Positions 1-10,296 of a DNA stretch of 64,000 nucleotides are shown in pieces. The stretch lies in contig NZ_PGGV01000003.1 of NCBI RefSeq assembly GCF_002798405.1, positions 62,001 to 126,000 of the forward strand, read 5' to 3'. Position 1 is the first letter of the stretch. Each line of letters opens with the position of its first letter. This stretch comes from Glycomyces xiaoerkulensis (lineage in GTDB: Bacteria; Actinomycetota; Actinomycetes; Mycobacteriales; Micromonosporaceae). The translations under genes were made by a program, and so were the position numbers. The notes beneath the pieces are model-generated. The model did not search any database. It had not been told where the DNA came from and saw only the letters and a program-made list of their open reading frames with translations.

Positions 1-46
1 GCTGCGAGGACCAGGGGTAATTCGGCGCGTTCGTTGAGGAGTGTGT

Positions 47-3000
47 ATGAGTCTTCGAGCTACCCACCGGGGGTATGCATACCAGGACCTTGTAACCGGT
101 ATCGCGCTCGTCGACCTCATGCTCGGTACGGCGTCCACCGTTACCGTCGACACAAAGGGCTTCGATGATGACCGCTTCGACGACCTCACGATCCTCTCCC
201 GCACTGGTAGGCGCACACGGCTGCAGGTAAAACACACCGCCGATGACCGCGAACTGACGAAGGCCACGTTCTCAGGAGACCGTCGCAGCCTGCGGCTCGA
301 TCGAGTCTTCACCTCAGCGCTCAAGGACCTCGCTGACCATCCCCAAACTACTTACAGAATCGTCGTTCGAGACGGGCGCCCAGACGGCGACCTTGCGAAG
401 GTGCTCCGCCCTATCACAGACGCAAAGGATCCGGGCGACCCCTTCCCTGGCTTTACTACGACCAGATACAGGTTCGACCCGCAACACCTTCGCGAGAGCA
501 CCCCATGGTGCAGGCTCGTCGCCGACCTGTCAAACGCTGAGCTTCGTACCGTATGCTCGCATCTCACCGTCGACACTGCAGCTCCCGACTCCAGTCAGGA
601 GCTCTATGCTGCAGGGCCAGCAGAACTAGTGCTGCTGCGCCGAGCTACAGAGGAACTTGGTGCGGGCCGACCGCCGAATACCCACAGATCGCCCGAAGAC
701 GTTGCTCAGGCTCTCATCATCGCCGCGACCGCCTCACGCTCACGCGACGGCAACGTTACAAAAGAAGTCCTGGCGCCTCGACTTGGACTTGATACGGACT
801 TCGGAGCAGTTCGAGAAGGGCACCCCGTAGAACCAGCCGTCGCCATCGAACGACCAGACGCCATCATGGCCATCGGAGAGGCTATAAGCCAGGCCGCCAC
901 CACAGGAGGACGCGTCGTCATCGCAGGTGGGCCCGGAGTCGGCAAGTCCTGGCTCTGCGAACAGTTGGCCGATGCCTACCGCTCCCGCGACTGGATCGTC
1001 GCTCGTCACCACTGCTGGCTCGGTGCGTCCGACACTGACCGCGACGCACGGGTCCTATCCGAGGTCGTTCTCGGCAGCCTTCTCCATCAGCTCGAAGAAA
1101 CGGTCCCCCAAGCGACCATAGACCTCAGGCCAAGGTATGCGGCAACCATCCAGTCGCTGGCCACAGCGTTGAAAGTCTGCCGCAACGAACAACCGGACCG
1201 CAACGTGCTCTTGATCGTCGATGGCCTCGACCACGTTGACCGAGTCAAGGGCCGGCAAATGTCGGGAATTATCCCCCGACATGACCCATCACGCCTACTT
1301 ATTGATCAACTTGCAGCCATCGCCCTGCCGGCAGGTGTCTGCATGCTGATCGCGAGCCAGCCTGGGGAGCACCTGGATCACGCCCACCCAGTAACCGGGC
1401 AACCCCTGCCCGTCTCACCCATGTCCTGGGAAGAGATCCACGCGCTCGCCGGAAAGCACCGGCTGTTCGACGGCTTCGAAACTGAAGGGCGACCCGCTGA
1501 CTCCGACATCCGAGACGACATCGTCAAGCTGTTGTTCGACCGCTCAGCGGGTAACCCGCTCTACGCCACCTATCTCTGCCGCGACGCGACCCGCATCTCA
1601 TCGCTCGACGACACGTCAGGGCAACCTTGGACGAGTGTCGAGATCATCGACCGCCTCCGACAGATACCGGATACCGCCACCGACCTCGACGCCTACTACG
1701 CGCACCTCGTCGCCGGGATGACCGAGACACAGCAGCTCGCAGTTGGCGTCCTGGCAGTCTGCGACTTCGCCCTGACTATAGAAGAGCTTGGCCAAGTCGT
1801 ACCCCCAGTGCAGCCCTTCCTTGCCAAAGCGCTCGCAACGCTTGGGCCAGTCCTGCACTCACAACCCGGACTCGGTGGTCTGAAGGTCCACCATGAAAGC
1901 TTCAGCCGCTACGTGCTCCGCGATCACACCAAAGAGTGGATCACATCAATCCGCAGCAGCGCCACAGAGTGGCTCTCCGCACGCGGCTTCTTCACCGACT
2001 CGCGGGCCTTCCGTCACCTACCGGGACTGCTCGTCAGTCTCGGACGATTCGACGAACTCAAGAACCTCTTCTCCTCAAAGTTCGTAACCGCGGCAATTCA
2101 AGCTCTCCAACCACCGGGAGCCCTCTTGAGCGCGCTGGAAGTATTCGCCCATGAGAGCGCACGGCGGCGTGACTGGCCTTCGCTGATCGCCTGCGTGGAA
2201 CTGCGCAGGGCCGTCGACAAATACGAGACTGAATCGCTCCCGGACACCCTCATCAGGTACGCAGATGTTGTCGTTTCAATCCTGGGTGCCGAGGTAGTCA
2301 CCGAGCGCCTGCTCTATGAAGGAAGGACGACCTTCCCGACCAGATGGGGACTTCAGCTCTGCGCAGCAGTCGATCGTGCAGGCGAATCAGCCCCGTGGCA
2401 TGCCTACCTCGCCGAATGGAAACGCCAGGGCGACCGCGAACGAGTTCAGTACGGAGCCGACCAAGACGCAGCCCTACACCTCGCCATCCAGCTCGGCCAC
2501 CTACGCCTGCGAAGCCAGCGCGGAACCGTAGCTCCGGATGTCGCGCAACGAGTTGCTGAGAACCTTGAGCAAGATCACACAGCAGACTTGGCGAGCCTGG
2601 TCGAAGTCTTCGTCATGGGGCTTGAGCCCGGGGATGTACTAGATGCGGCCAACGCCATGAGCGACACCAGCAAGGCAGCAAGGGTGCTGGTCGCCTTGGC
2701 CGATCTAGTGTCAAGAGGCGTAGCCGGATTGCCACCGGCCGGCGCGCTCGTCGGGATGGCGCAGGAGTGGGCGCCAGCTGCGGATCCAAGCGCTTATCTC
2801 AAGTACGGGATCGCGCCTGAGGAGGTGCTCCGCGGACTCGCGATCGGTGACCTCATGACCGAACTTGACGGAGTGACTCGGAGCCTGCTTGAGGGAAACT
2901 CCGCGGACGCGAAGCTCGTCGACCACTGGCTGCACCTGCTCCGCCTCACACACGCACTCGATCCGTCAATGCTCATGACCCTTCAGGGCACGCTCGCTGG

Positions 3001-5263
3001 AGCAGGGTTTTACCGCGCATGGCTTCGATTCGCGGTAGCGACAGTAGGACTCGCTGACGATGTGGCACGGGGTGTCTCCACGAAACCGGAAGCATCCACC
3101 GCAGCTCGAGCAGCCCTGGAGGCGCTGGCTGGCGAAGCGACACCGTTCACCGGCACACCTCGCGCCTGTGACCTCTGGTCAATTCACGCTCTCATCCACG
3201 ATGTGATCGAGCGAGCGCTGGTGGTCGTGGAGCATGTCGATCTTGATGCGATCCTCGATTCCCTCATCGCCATCGGTGACGGCACAACAACCTCGCTGAT
3301 GGGCATGGCCGGAACTGGGCCGCTCGTACTCAACGACATGCTTGCAATCCTGATCCGAGTTTCCCCCCACGTTGGCCAGGTAGCCATCCACTCGCTAGCG
3401 GAAACAATCCGAGAACGCCGTACGGATGCGTCCGCCATGTACTCGGAGACTGCAGACTTCGAGCTCAGCATCGCGCGAATATGCGTCGCCGCCGGCGACA
3501 TCGAACAAGCCGAGGACTGCTGGGCCACCGCATCGCTGTACCTCGGAGCTTACGGAGGACACAAGGATCCAACCATCGGCGAACTGATTGACAGCATTGA
3601 CGATCTGGCATCAGCCGATATCGATGCCGCACTCAGCTCGCTTGTAAAGGTGCGTGACTTGGCCTATCTGGTTCGACAACACACCGACGGTCGAGACACA
3701 TCGCACTTCCCTCAATCCTGGTGGAACGCCGTCGCACGAGTCGATCCAGCTGCCGCTGCGCGTGATGCGGCAAACCTTCTGCTGACCGAACCAGGATTCG
3801 AGGACGCCAGAGCCCACGCAGCACACGAAACGCTCCTGACGACGCAGGTCCACGCCGCTGACCCAATCGTCCTCGCCGCATTGCGACTGACGGTTTCGCA
3901 ATCGTGGCGGAGACCCGATACTGACCTGGCGATCCTCAATCGGCTCGCGGAAGAGACGGACCCTAGCCCGGCGACCAAAGCGGCCGTCGCCGCGGTCGCC
4001 AACAATGTTGCCGCCTCATATGATGATCAACCACTCATGCACACAAGTGACATGAGCAAAGCTGCCGCTACCCGCGACTTGATAGGTGCCGTTCAGCGCC
4101 TCGGCGGCGGCACCTTTGACGTACGGACAGTTCGACCAAGAGAATCGAGGAAATCATCGTTCGATGGCCCTCACGTTCGGACCGATGCGGCACTGAAGCG
4201 AATCGAGGCGAGGATTCGGCCCGAACTCCCGAGCGGCGCGAATGGAGCCGTCGTTGCGGCTCGCGAATACGCCCGCAAGGACTACAGCGACGACTCCACT
4301 GCTCCGAGGTGGAACCTCGAGGCATTGACCAACGCAATCGGGTGGAGGCTCATGGAAGTCACTCTAGACGAGGGTGAACAGGCCGGGAGGCAGCTGCTGG
4401 CGGACGTGGCCAGGGAACTGCCGCTCTACTCCGACGCCGAAGTGCTGGCTATGGTGGCTGACGGCGTTGTTGCGCGGTGCGTAGCTGCATCCGAACCGCT
4501 TGCAACCGTCGCCAGTTATGCTTCTGCACTCGCCTTCACTCGGATCCGCGGTAGCGGAGGTTGGCGCACGTTTGCTGGACGCGAGCACAACAGACTATGG
4601 CAGACGGCGATGGCCCTGAATCCGTCGGTTGCCGAAGAAGTCCTGGCCAGCGCCATAGCAGATATTGCCGCCGGTCCGGCCTACCGCACCTACGGAGTCA
4701 CCGAGTCCGTGATAGCCGCCTTCGCTACGCAACCAACATCCGGGCCTGGCGGAACCGCGATCGAATGCTGGAACGCCGCGTTCGCCATCCTCGATTACCG
4801 ACTCCCTGGAGAAGTACAGCAGGACAACCACCGATACACGCCCACGACCAGCCCGGATCATCAGGATCTGATCAATGGCGCACTAGCGACGCTCGCAGTA
4901 TCAACCATCGCTCAGCCGGACCGCTCTGGTATCAGGCGAGCACTCCTGGCAACGTCCTTGCTGATCATCAGTCGGCCGAAACTAGCGGAATCGGCACTGC
5001 TGGCGGCTTTGAACGGGCAACTGGATCCCGGCCGGCTCATCTGGCTGCTCGAAACCGCACGGGGCTTCATGCCGGACTCCGCGCTAACTCCACCGATGGG
5101 GCACGCGTTGACCGAATTGGCCCGATGCGACTTGCTCGCAGTCCGTGTACTCGCAGCCGATATCCTCGAGGCCCACGGGCTAGAGGCACCGAATCCACCT
5201 GCAACGGCACCCGATATCGAACTTCGTCTCGCTGTAAGTACTTTCCTTGGAGGGCCAGAATGA
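47..5263 (+). CDS. Avs-like STAND NTPase with N-terminal Mrr/Cap4-type nuclease domain
   Basis: A 1738-residue protein, probably a phage-sensing defence ATPase. The N-terminus (about residues 7-130) has the layout of an Mrr/Cap4-type PD-(D/E)XK nuclease: GYAYQD, then a DDLTI strand near residue 48, then LQVKHT near 60. A P-loop NTPase follows, with Walker A GGPGVGKS near 295 and Walker B LLIVDGLD near 390. The remaining ~1100 residues look alpha-helical and repeat-like, as sensor arms of STAND proteins usually are. I chose ATG at 47 because GAGGA ends 6 nt upstream; GTG at 41 is in frame but has no such site. Its stop overlaps the next start (ATGA), so the two genes should be co-translated. 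The assignment is by motif only; the founding Avs members are not clearly recognisable in it. Confidence 0.8.
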   Translation: MSLRATHRGYAYQDLVTGIALVDLMLGTASTVTVDTKGFDDDRFDDLTILSRTGRRTRLQVKHTADDRELTKATFSGDRRSLRLDRVFTSALKDLADHPQTTYRIVVRDGRPDGDLAKVLRPITDAKDPGDPFPGFTTTRYRFDPQHLRESTPWCRLVADLSNAELRTVCSHLTVDTAAPDSSQELYAAGPAELVLLRRATEELGAGRPPNTHRSPEDVAQALIIAATASRSRDGNVTKEVLAPRLGLDTDFGAVREGHPVEPAVAIERPDAIMAIGEAISQAATTGGRVVIAGGPGVGKSWLCEQLADAYRSRDWIVARHHCWLGASDTDRDARVLSEVVLGSLLHQLEETVPQATIDLRPRYAATIQSLATALKVCRNEQPDRNVLLIVDGLDHVDRVKGRQMSGIIPRHDPSRLLIDQLAAIALPAGVCMLIASQPGEHLDHAHPVTGQPLPVSPMSWEEIHALAGKHRLFDGFETEGRPADSDIRDDIVKLLFDRSAGNPLYATYLCRDATRISSLDDTSGQPWTSVEIIDRLRQIPDTATDLDAYYAHLVAGMTETQQLAVGVLAVCDFALTIEELGQVVPPVQPFLAKALATLGPVLHSQPGLGGLKVHHESFSRYVLRDHTKEWITSIRSSATEWLSARGFFTDSRAFRHLPGLLVSLGRFDELKNLFSSKFVTAAIQALQPPGALLSALEVFAHESARRRDWPSLIACVELRRAVDKYETESLPDTLIRYADVVVSILGAEVVTERLLYEGRTTFPTRWGLQLCAAVDRAGESAPWHAYLAEWKRQGDRERVQYGADQDAALHLAIQLGHLRLRSQRGTVAPDVAQRVAENLEQDHTADLASLVEVFVMGLEPGDVLDAANAMSDTSKAARVLVALADLVSRGVAGLPPAGALVGMAQEWAPAADPSAYLKYGIAPEEVLRGLAIGDLMTELDGVTRSLLEGNSADAKLVDHWLHLLRLTHALDPSMLMTLQGTLAGAGFYRAWLRFAVATVGLADDVARGVSTKPEASTAARAALEALAGEATPFTGTPRACDLWSIHALIHDVIERALVVVEHVDLDAILDSLIAIGDGTTTSLMGMAGTGPLVLNDMLAILIRVSPHVGQVAIHSLAETIRERRTDASAMYSETADFELSIARICVAAGDIEQAEDCWATASLYLGAYGGHKDPTIGELIDSIDDLASADIDAALSSLVKVRDLAYLVRQHTDGRDTSHFPQSWWNAVARVDPAAAARDAANLLLTEPGFEDARAHAAHETLLTTQVHAADPIVLAALRLTVSQSWRRPDTDLAILNRLAEETDPSPATKAAVAAVANNVAASYDDQPLMHTSDMSKAAATRDLIGAVQRLGGGTFDVRTVRPRESRKSSFDGPHVRTDAALKRIEARIRPELPSGANGAVVAAREYARKDYSDDSTAPRWNLEALTNAIGWRLMEVTLDEGEQAGRQLLADVARELPLYSDAEVLAMVADGVVARCVAASEPLATVASYASALAFTRIRGSGGWRTFAGREHNRLWQTAMALNPSVAEEVLASAIADIAAGPAYRTYGVTESVIAAFATQPTSGPGGTAIECWNAAFAILDYRLPGEVQQDNHRYTPTTSPDHQDLINGALATLAVSTIAQPDRSGIRRALLATSLLIISRPKLAESALLAALNGQLDPGRLIWLLETARGFMPDSALTPPMGHALTELARCDLLAVRVLAADILEAHGLEAPNPPATAPDIELRLAVSTFLGGPE

Positions 5264-6441
5264 CCAGCGAGGAGAACGAACACGCCGACGAACTGGTCGG
5301 CATTTTCCTCGAAGATCGCCTGGAGAGAGCAGGCAATCCACCCGGTCTCCGGGACACCGTAGTCAAACGTGTCGCCGCCCAGACCGAAGCGATCGCGCAG
5401 AGGTGGCGAGCCCAAGTCGACCACCTCTCAACACCAAGCAGCCGCACTCTTCCCGATGCCTACCTCGCTGATGAAGAAGCAACCGAAGGCGCGCTTCAAG
5501 AAGCCGCCGCTGGTATCCGATCGGCGATGGCCATCGGGGGAGTGATTGTAGAACCACGGCACTTCGAACGACGCCTCGCAAGATCGTTGTCTCCCACCTC
5601 GACCTGGGGACTACGAACCGAAGCATCCCGCTACCCGCGTCCGAACACGAGACCGAGGGTCCTGAAGTGGTCACTGGCCCCCGCACCATGGGCAGACGAC
5701 AAGGACGCCGCCTGGCCACCAACATGTGTGTTGGAGGCCAGCACTATCAGGCAGCTCGAAGGAGCAGAGGCCCGGCCGGTACGGGTATTGGAATCTCCCT
5801 ACAAGGACTGGATTCAGATTGCCCTTGTCGAGCGCCAAGCCTCGCTGCCATCCGAACATCCGAAACGGCCGAGCAGGCAAATCTTCATCGCTACGGGCCT
5901 TGAAGCCTGCGAAGACCCACCGCCCGCTAACTCACTCCCGCTCTCACAATCGCCCCCAAGTCTTTGGGCCCATCCCTACGATGAGCTGTTCCCGCAGCTC
6001 GACAGGACTCGCGCGACCACAAGCTTGAGGCAAGGGCAGCTACCACTCGCCGCGATTGCAAGGTTCGACAATGAACCCGGAAGCCCAGACACTGATCGGG
6101 GCCCCGGCCTCCACGACTTCGTCCTGACTCCTCGCATTGAAGTGGCCGTATTGCTCGACCTGCGTCCGGTACCTGGTTCTCTCAGCCTCCAAATGGCCGA
6201 TGCGGAAGGCCAAGGAATGGTGTGTCGAAACTGGCGAAGCTTCCCTATCCATGATGGAGGATATGGAGTACTTCGGCCTGCTGTTACAGGCTCGGATCTG
6301 CTCTTGAGGCCTGATCTATTCGCGAAACTCGAAACTGTCATCGGAATGGGCCGTATCGCCATCGGGCTGGCAGTTAGCTGTGCCCCGCGACCAGGACCAT
6401 CGTCCCTGCCGCGGTCGGACGATCAGGACTTGCCACAATGA
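5260..6441 (+). CDS. Unknown protein translationally coupled to the STAND NTPase
   Basis: A 393-residue soluble protein that I do not recognise. It starts at an ATG sharing ATGA with the stop of the NTPase, after a GGAGGG-like ribosome site, so it is almost certainly its operon partner. The first 120 residues are charged and helical (AQTEAIAQRWRAQ region). The middle is proline-rich, and the C-terminal 90 residues alternate strands (VAVLLDLRP, GYGVLRPAVTG). There is no signal peptide, membrane segment, cysteine cluster or obvious catalytic motif. From the coupling it may be an accessory sensor, effector regulator or inhibitor of the NTPase; that is inference only. Confidence 0.75.
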   Translation: MTSEENEHADELVGIFLEDRLERAGNPPGLRDTVVKRVAAQTEAIAQRWRAQVDHLSTPSSRTLPDAYLADEEATEGALQEAAAGIRSAMAIGGVIVEPRHFERRLARSLSPTSTWGLRTEASRYPRPNTRPRVLKWSLAPAPWADDKDAAWPPTCVLEASTIRQLEGAEARPVRVLESPYKDWIQIALVERQASLPSEHPKRPSRQIFIATGLEACEDPPPANSLPLSQSPPSLWAHPYDELFPQLDRTRATTSLRQGQLPLAAIARFDNEPGSPDTDRGPGLHDFVLTPRIEVAVLLDLRPVPGSLSLQMADAEGQGMVCRNWRSFPIHDGGYGVLRPAVTGSDLLLRPDLFAKLETVIGMGRIAIGLAVSCAPRPGPSSLPRSDDQDLPQ

Positions 6442-6561
6442 GTAACCGGTTCTTGTTGTGATGCGTCGCTTTTCTAGAGACTGCGGACGAGCGTCAAGGG
6501 GGTACCATCTGGTATGGCGTTGAGATCCATTTAGTCGCAGCTGAAGTAGATTGGAACTGGT

Positions 6562-9500
6562 TTGAGCAGGGCTGGGCAAGCAAACGAGGTCGGCAGTGTC
6601 TTCCGCTGTGCCGTCGCCACCCATTTGGCAGTGCATGGACTCCGAGGTCGACCCGTTTCCGGCCTCGATCTTCCGGAGAACATCCACCCTGTCCGGCTCG
6701 ACTTCGAGACGTCCGACCCAACCGACGATATCCGAGTTACGTTCTCAGACGGGCGCCGCGCCTTCATCTCAGCCAAACGTAGAATCAGTATTGGAAGGCC
6801 ACTTGTCGAGACGGTCGCAGGGTGGGTCGCCCAGACTGCGACACTGAGGACCGACGACCTCCTGGTTCTTGCAGGAGAGGACCTCACCGGCCGCGCCAAG
6901 AACTTGGACCGCGTATTGCGACGCCATACAGCAGCGCTAGCGATGGAGACGCGGGCTGAACAGGACGCCTTCAAACTACTCGAAGCGCAGATCCCTGAAG
7001 CGGCCCGTAAGTGTGTGCTGAAGCGAGCGCGAGTGCTGCATCTGCCGCACACATCCGGGAGGGGAATCGCGAGTGACCTCCTGGCAGCGCTCATGGACCA
7101 CGTCGTAGCCAACGATCAGGGCCTGCAGGCAGTACGTGTGCTCGCCGACTTCTTTCACCGCCAGGCCGGAGAGGCCTTGGGCAGCAGTATCGATGATTGG
7201 ATAGACGAGTTGCACCGGACCGGTCTTTCCGTGATCGCGAAGCACGGCGGCCCAGCTGGGATGCACGCTGCAGCGAGAGCGAACGCCGTCGGTGCCTATC
7301 GCGACCATCTGCGAGCCGACGCCGGTCGAATCGACCTGTCCTTGCTCGCAGAAGACTTGCCGCCGATCGTCGACGACAACCTCGTTGACGGCTTGCGGAT
7401 CAGCGGTGAGTACGAACGACTACCTGATCACCTCCTACCATGCCTGCGGCGTTGGCGACGGATGCTTCTCGTCGGCCAACCAGGTTCCGGCAAATCGGTG
7501 GCTCTGCGAGAAATCGCAGCACACTGCGTGGACCATCCCCATGCGCCCATCCCGATCCGGGTTTCACTGCCACGCCTGATGGAACAGGTGCCCGAGATTT
7601 GGTCCATTGCCAAGATCATCGACACTGTCGCCGCCAATGCTGTCACCGCCGACCAGCGCACTGCACTCGCTGCATTTCTGTTGAACGAGGTAGGTCACGG
7701 CCGAGCCCTGTTGCTCTGCGACGGACTCGATGAATGCGGTGCACGGGCCTCATGGGCTGCCCAGCAACTGAGCGATGTCCTCAACGAGATACACCCAAAA
7801 ACCGGATTCGTGCTCGCGACGCGGGCAAGTGCTCAAACCGCCGCCGCGCGACTGGGTCTGCCTACAGTCGAACTGGAACCGCCCGAATTCCTCTACGCAA
7901 CGGTGTGCCGCGTCCTGGGCGCCTGCGCCGAGACACGCATCCCCGAATCCGAACGGAAGCAATGGCTCCAGACCCGCCGCTCCTGGATCAGAGACGCCAG
8001 AGTCGAACACAGTGAGCTGCTCAAGGTGCCCCTCCTTGCCATCCTGCTGGCGCTGGTTTGCGCCAGCGCCGCAGACGATGACCTGCCCAAGGGACGTGCC
8101 GCGCTGCTTCACCGTGCCGTCAGGGAATCCGTCAACCGATGGGAGCTGGATCTGCGGAAGCTAGCCCCGCCGCGTCAGTGGTCGGCGGAGCTCAGCGCCG
8201 ACATGCTATTGGACGGCTATATTGTCCTCGGACGGATTCTCGACAGGGGAGTGAATGCTTCTCAAAGGGACGTTCTTGACGCCCTGATCACGATGCTGCG
8301 CGATCCCGGTCAGTGGGCGATGCCGCCAGCAAGAGCTCGCGAGGCCGCGAGTGGGGTGCTTCGCTTCTGGGACGAACACGTCGCCGTGTTCGTGGCGAAC
8401 GGTGCTGGAGTCCTCACCGCTCGAAGCAAAGTGTTCGCCGAAATCGCTACTGCAATGTGGACGACCACGTGCTCATGGGAGGAGCTGACCGCATGGCTGA
8501 TTGAGGCCCTTGCTTACACCGATTCTGATGGTGCCATCGCGTTGGCCAGCGGCCTCAATCCCAGAATCATGGACGCCCTGCTTGATGCCGGCGCGCGAGG
8601 GAACCGAGACGCCACGCTCATGGTTGCAGAACTCGCCACCCGAGATCTAGGCACGCTCAGCCCGACCGCCGTGGCGCGAATCCTCGAGCAACTCGCCGAC
8701 GGTGTGCACGCCTCGCTGCAAGGAGAACTGCCCCGTGAACGATGGCCGCGAGAGCCCTCGGATGATTTCCCGATGTTCGAGGACCGCACACGTGGCCCTG
8801 GACCGTGGCCGTTCGTCCAAGCCGCCTGCATGCTGCCGGTGTGCATCGACCACCGCGGCAGACGTAACGAAGCGCTGGCAGCCGCCCGGCTTGGCCGTGA
8901 GGAGAGTCAGATCGCAGCAGCACTCTGCGAACTCACCGACGCCAGCGCTGACGCACGCCTCCTGACCGAGCAAGGCACAGCCCTTGTCAGCTCGGTGCTG
9001 GAGCAGCCGGTTCCAGCGGACGTCCCCCACCTATCTGAAGAAGGCCAAATACGAATCCCATTGGCGAACGCGCCGATTCCCGACGGGCTCGCGGAAGTCG
9101 CACTGGCGGCCGCAGCACGCCTCGGCGAACTCGCCGACGGCGTAGGAGAACGAGTGAAGCAGATCGCCGTCGACGCCCCAAGGCATATCGCCAACCGTCT
9201 CAACATCACCCTTGCCCGTGCTGGCATCGAGATCCTCCCGTGGTACGCGAAGCTGGCCTCCATGGAGGGGGAAACGACCACCATCAGACGCGCTGAAGAG
9301 ATGCTCCTGGCCGACCTCGCCTCCCTGGCCGAACCTGACACGAACCAAGATGCCGGGGACCTGTGGTCACTTTCCGAGGTATGCGATCTTGCCCAGGCCA
9401 CCGAACTCGCCGCCACCGGCATTCATGCCGTCGATCGAGCATTCGTCCACGACTCCGCACAGCTCCGTCACGCCTGGCTTGCTGCCATAGCCGACGCCTA

Positions 9501-10179
9501 CGGGATTGACAAGGCAACCGTCGCAGCACAAGCACGGCACCTGCAACGCACGGACTTGGCAGCTGATCAGCAGTGTAGCTCGAGCGACGATTGGTATGTC
9601 GTGTTCGTGGAATCCCAAGAGCCGCCCTCACCGCAGGCCAACATGGACGATGCACTTTCTGCCAGGCAGAAGCAACTACTCCTGGCCTGTCTTGAAGCCG
9701 ACTCCTCGTGGATGGCTTGGGCAGCAGCCAACGTGCTCAGCGACCTTCGGAACGCACCGTGGAATCCGCAACAATTCATGGCCAAGGACATGTCGGACTG
9801 GTCACGGGCACGAGCGGGACTGCTGTATGCCGTCGCGATCCTCTCAGCTGGAGCCGATGCCGAATCAGTACTCAGGCAAGCGGTCGCCTCCGAGATCGCA
9901 GATCACCGCTACGCGGCATGGATCGCGGTTGCCTCGGCGCCGCAACTCGACCCCAGCAGCGAGGTGGCCAATGCCGTACGCCGCGATCCTGATCTTTCGG
10001 CCCGACCGGGAGATGCTTGGGCCGAAGATCCGCAGCCAGCGTATTGGTCGTGCAGGAAATGCAGGTTCCACAACGAAATTCGCGATTTTCGTTGCCGGGC
10101 TTGCGATCACGCCACGCGACAGGGCGAACGGGCGCATGCCAGCAGACGGCGAAGACACCGGGACCGCACCAAAGAATGA
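6562..10179 (+). CDS. NACHT-type NTPase with nuclease-like N-terminus and C-terminal RanBP2-like zinc finger
   Basis: A 1205-residue defence-type ATPase. Residues about 10-80 resemble a PD-(D/E)XK core: DDIRVTF followed by FISAKRR. Walker A GQPGSGKS lies near 306 and Walker B LLLCDGLDE near 385. A NACHT-like helical stretch follows (LLKVPLLAILLALVC, then a conserved RAALLHRAV). The C-terminal half is helical. The last 50 residues contain WSCRKCRFHN then FRCRACDHA, a W-x-C-x2-C-x10-C-x2-C zinc finger of the RanBP2 type, and then a very basic tail. Start: TTG at 6562 behind GGAACTGG; no good ATG or GTG is nearby, so the first residues are uncertain. It is separated from the preceding pair by 120 bp and is probably its own unit. 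Confidence 0.8.
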   Translation: MSRAGQANEVGSVFRCAVATHLAVHGLRGRPVSGLDLPENIHPVRLDFETSDPTDDIRVTFSDGRRAFISAKRRISIGRPLVETVAGWVAQTATLRTDDLLVLAGEDLTGRAKNLDRVLRRHTAALAMETRAEQDAFKLLEAQIPEAARKCVLKRARVLHLPHTSGRGIASDLLAALMDHVVANDQGLQAVRVLADFFHRQAGEALGSSIDDWIDELHRTGLSVIAKHGGPAGMHAAARANAVGAYRDHLRADAGRIDLSLLAEDLPPIVDDNLVDGLRISGEYERLPDHLLPCLRRWRRMLLVGQPGSGKSVALREIAAHCVDHPHAPIPIRVSLPRLMEQVPEIWSIAKIIDTVAANAVTADQRTALAAFLLNEVGHGRALLLCDGLDECGARASWAAQQLSDVLNEIHPKTGFVLATRASAQTAAARLGLPTVELEPPEFLYATVCRVLGACAETRIPESERKQWLQTRRSWIRDARVEHSELLKVPLLAILLALVCASAADDDLPKGRAALLHRAVRESVNRWELDLRKLAPPRQWSAELSADMLLDGYIVLGRILDRGVNASQRDVLDALITMLRDPGQWAMPPARAREAASGVLRFWDEHVAVFVANGAGVLTARSKVFAEIATAMWTTTCSWEELTAWLIEALAYTDSDGAIALASGLNPRIMDALLDAGARGNRDATLMVAELATRDLGTLSPTAVARILEQLADGVHASLQGELPRERWPREPSDDFPMFEDRTRGPGPWPFVQAACMLPVCIDHRGRRNEALAAARLGREESQIAAALCELTDASADARLLTEQGTALVSSVLEQPVPADVPHLSEEGQIRIPLANAPIPDGLAEVALAAAARLGELADGVGERVKQIAVDAPRHIANRLNITLARAGIEILPWYAKLASMEGETTTIRRAEEMLLADLASLAEPDTNQDAGDLWSLSEVCDLAQATELAATGIHAVDRAFVHDSAQLRHAWLAAIADAYGIDKATVAAQARHLQRTDLAADQQCSSSDDWYVVFVESQEPPSPQANMDDALSARQKQLLLACLEADSSWMAWAAANVLSDLRNAPWNPQQFMAKDMSDWSRARAGLLYAVAILSAGADAESVLRQAVASEIADHRYAAWIAVASAPQLDPSSEVANAVRRDPDLSARPGDAWAEDPQPAYWSCRKCRFHNEIRDFRCRACDHATRQGERAHASRRRRHRDRTKE

Positions 10180-10296
10180 GCGCGCGACAGGCTGAGGAGC
10201 TCTCCGCAGCGCGATCCTGAATGGCTCGGACCTGTTGACCGGATCGACGGGGTTTGGCATCGAGCGTCACTTCAGACTCTCGGGTGTTGCTGGAGC

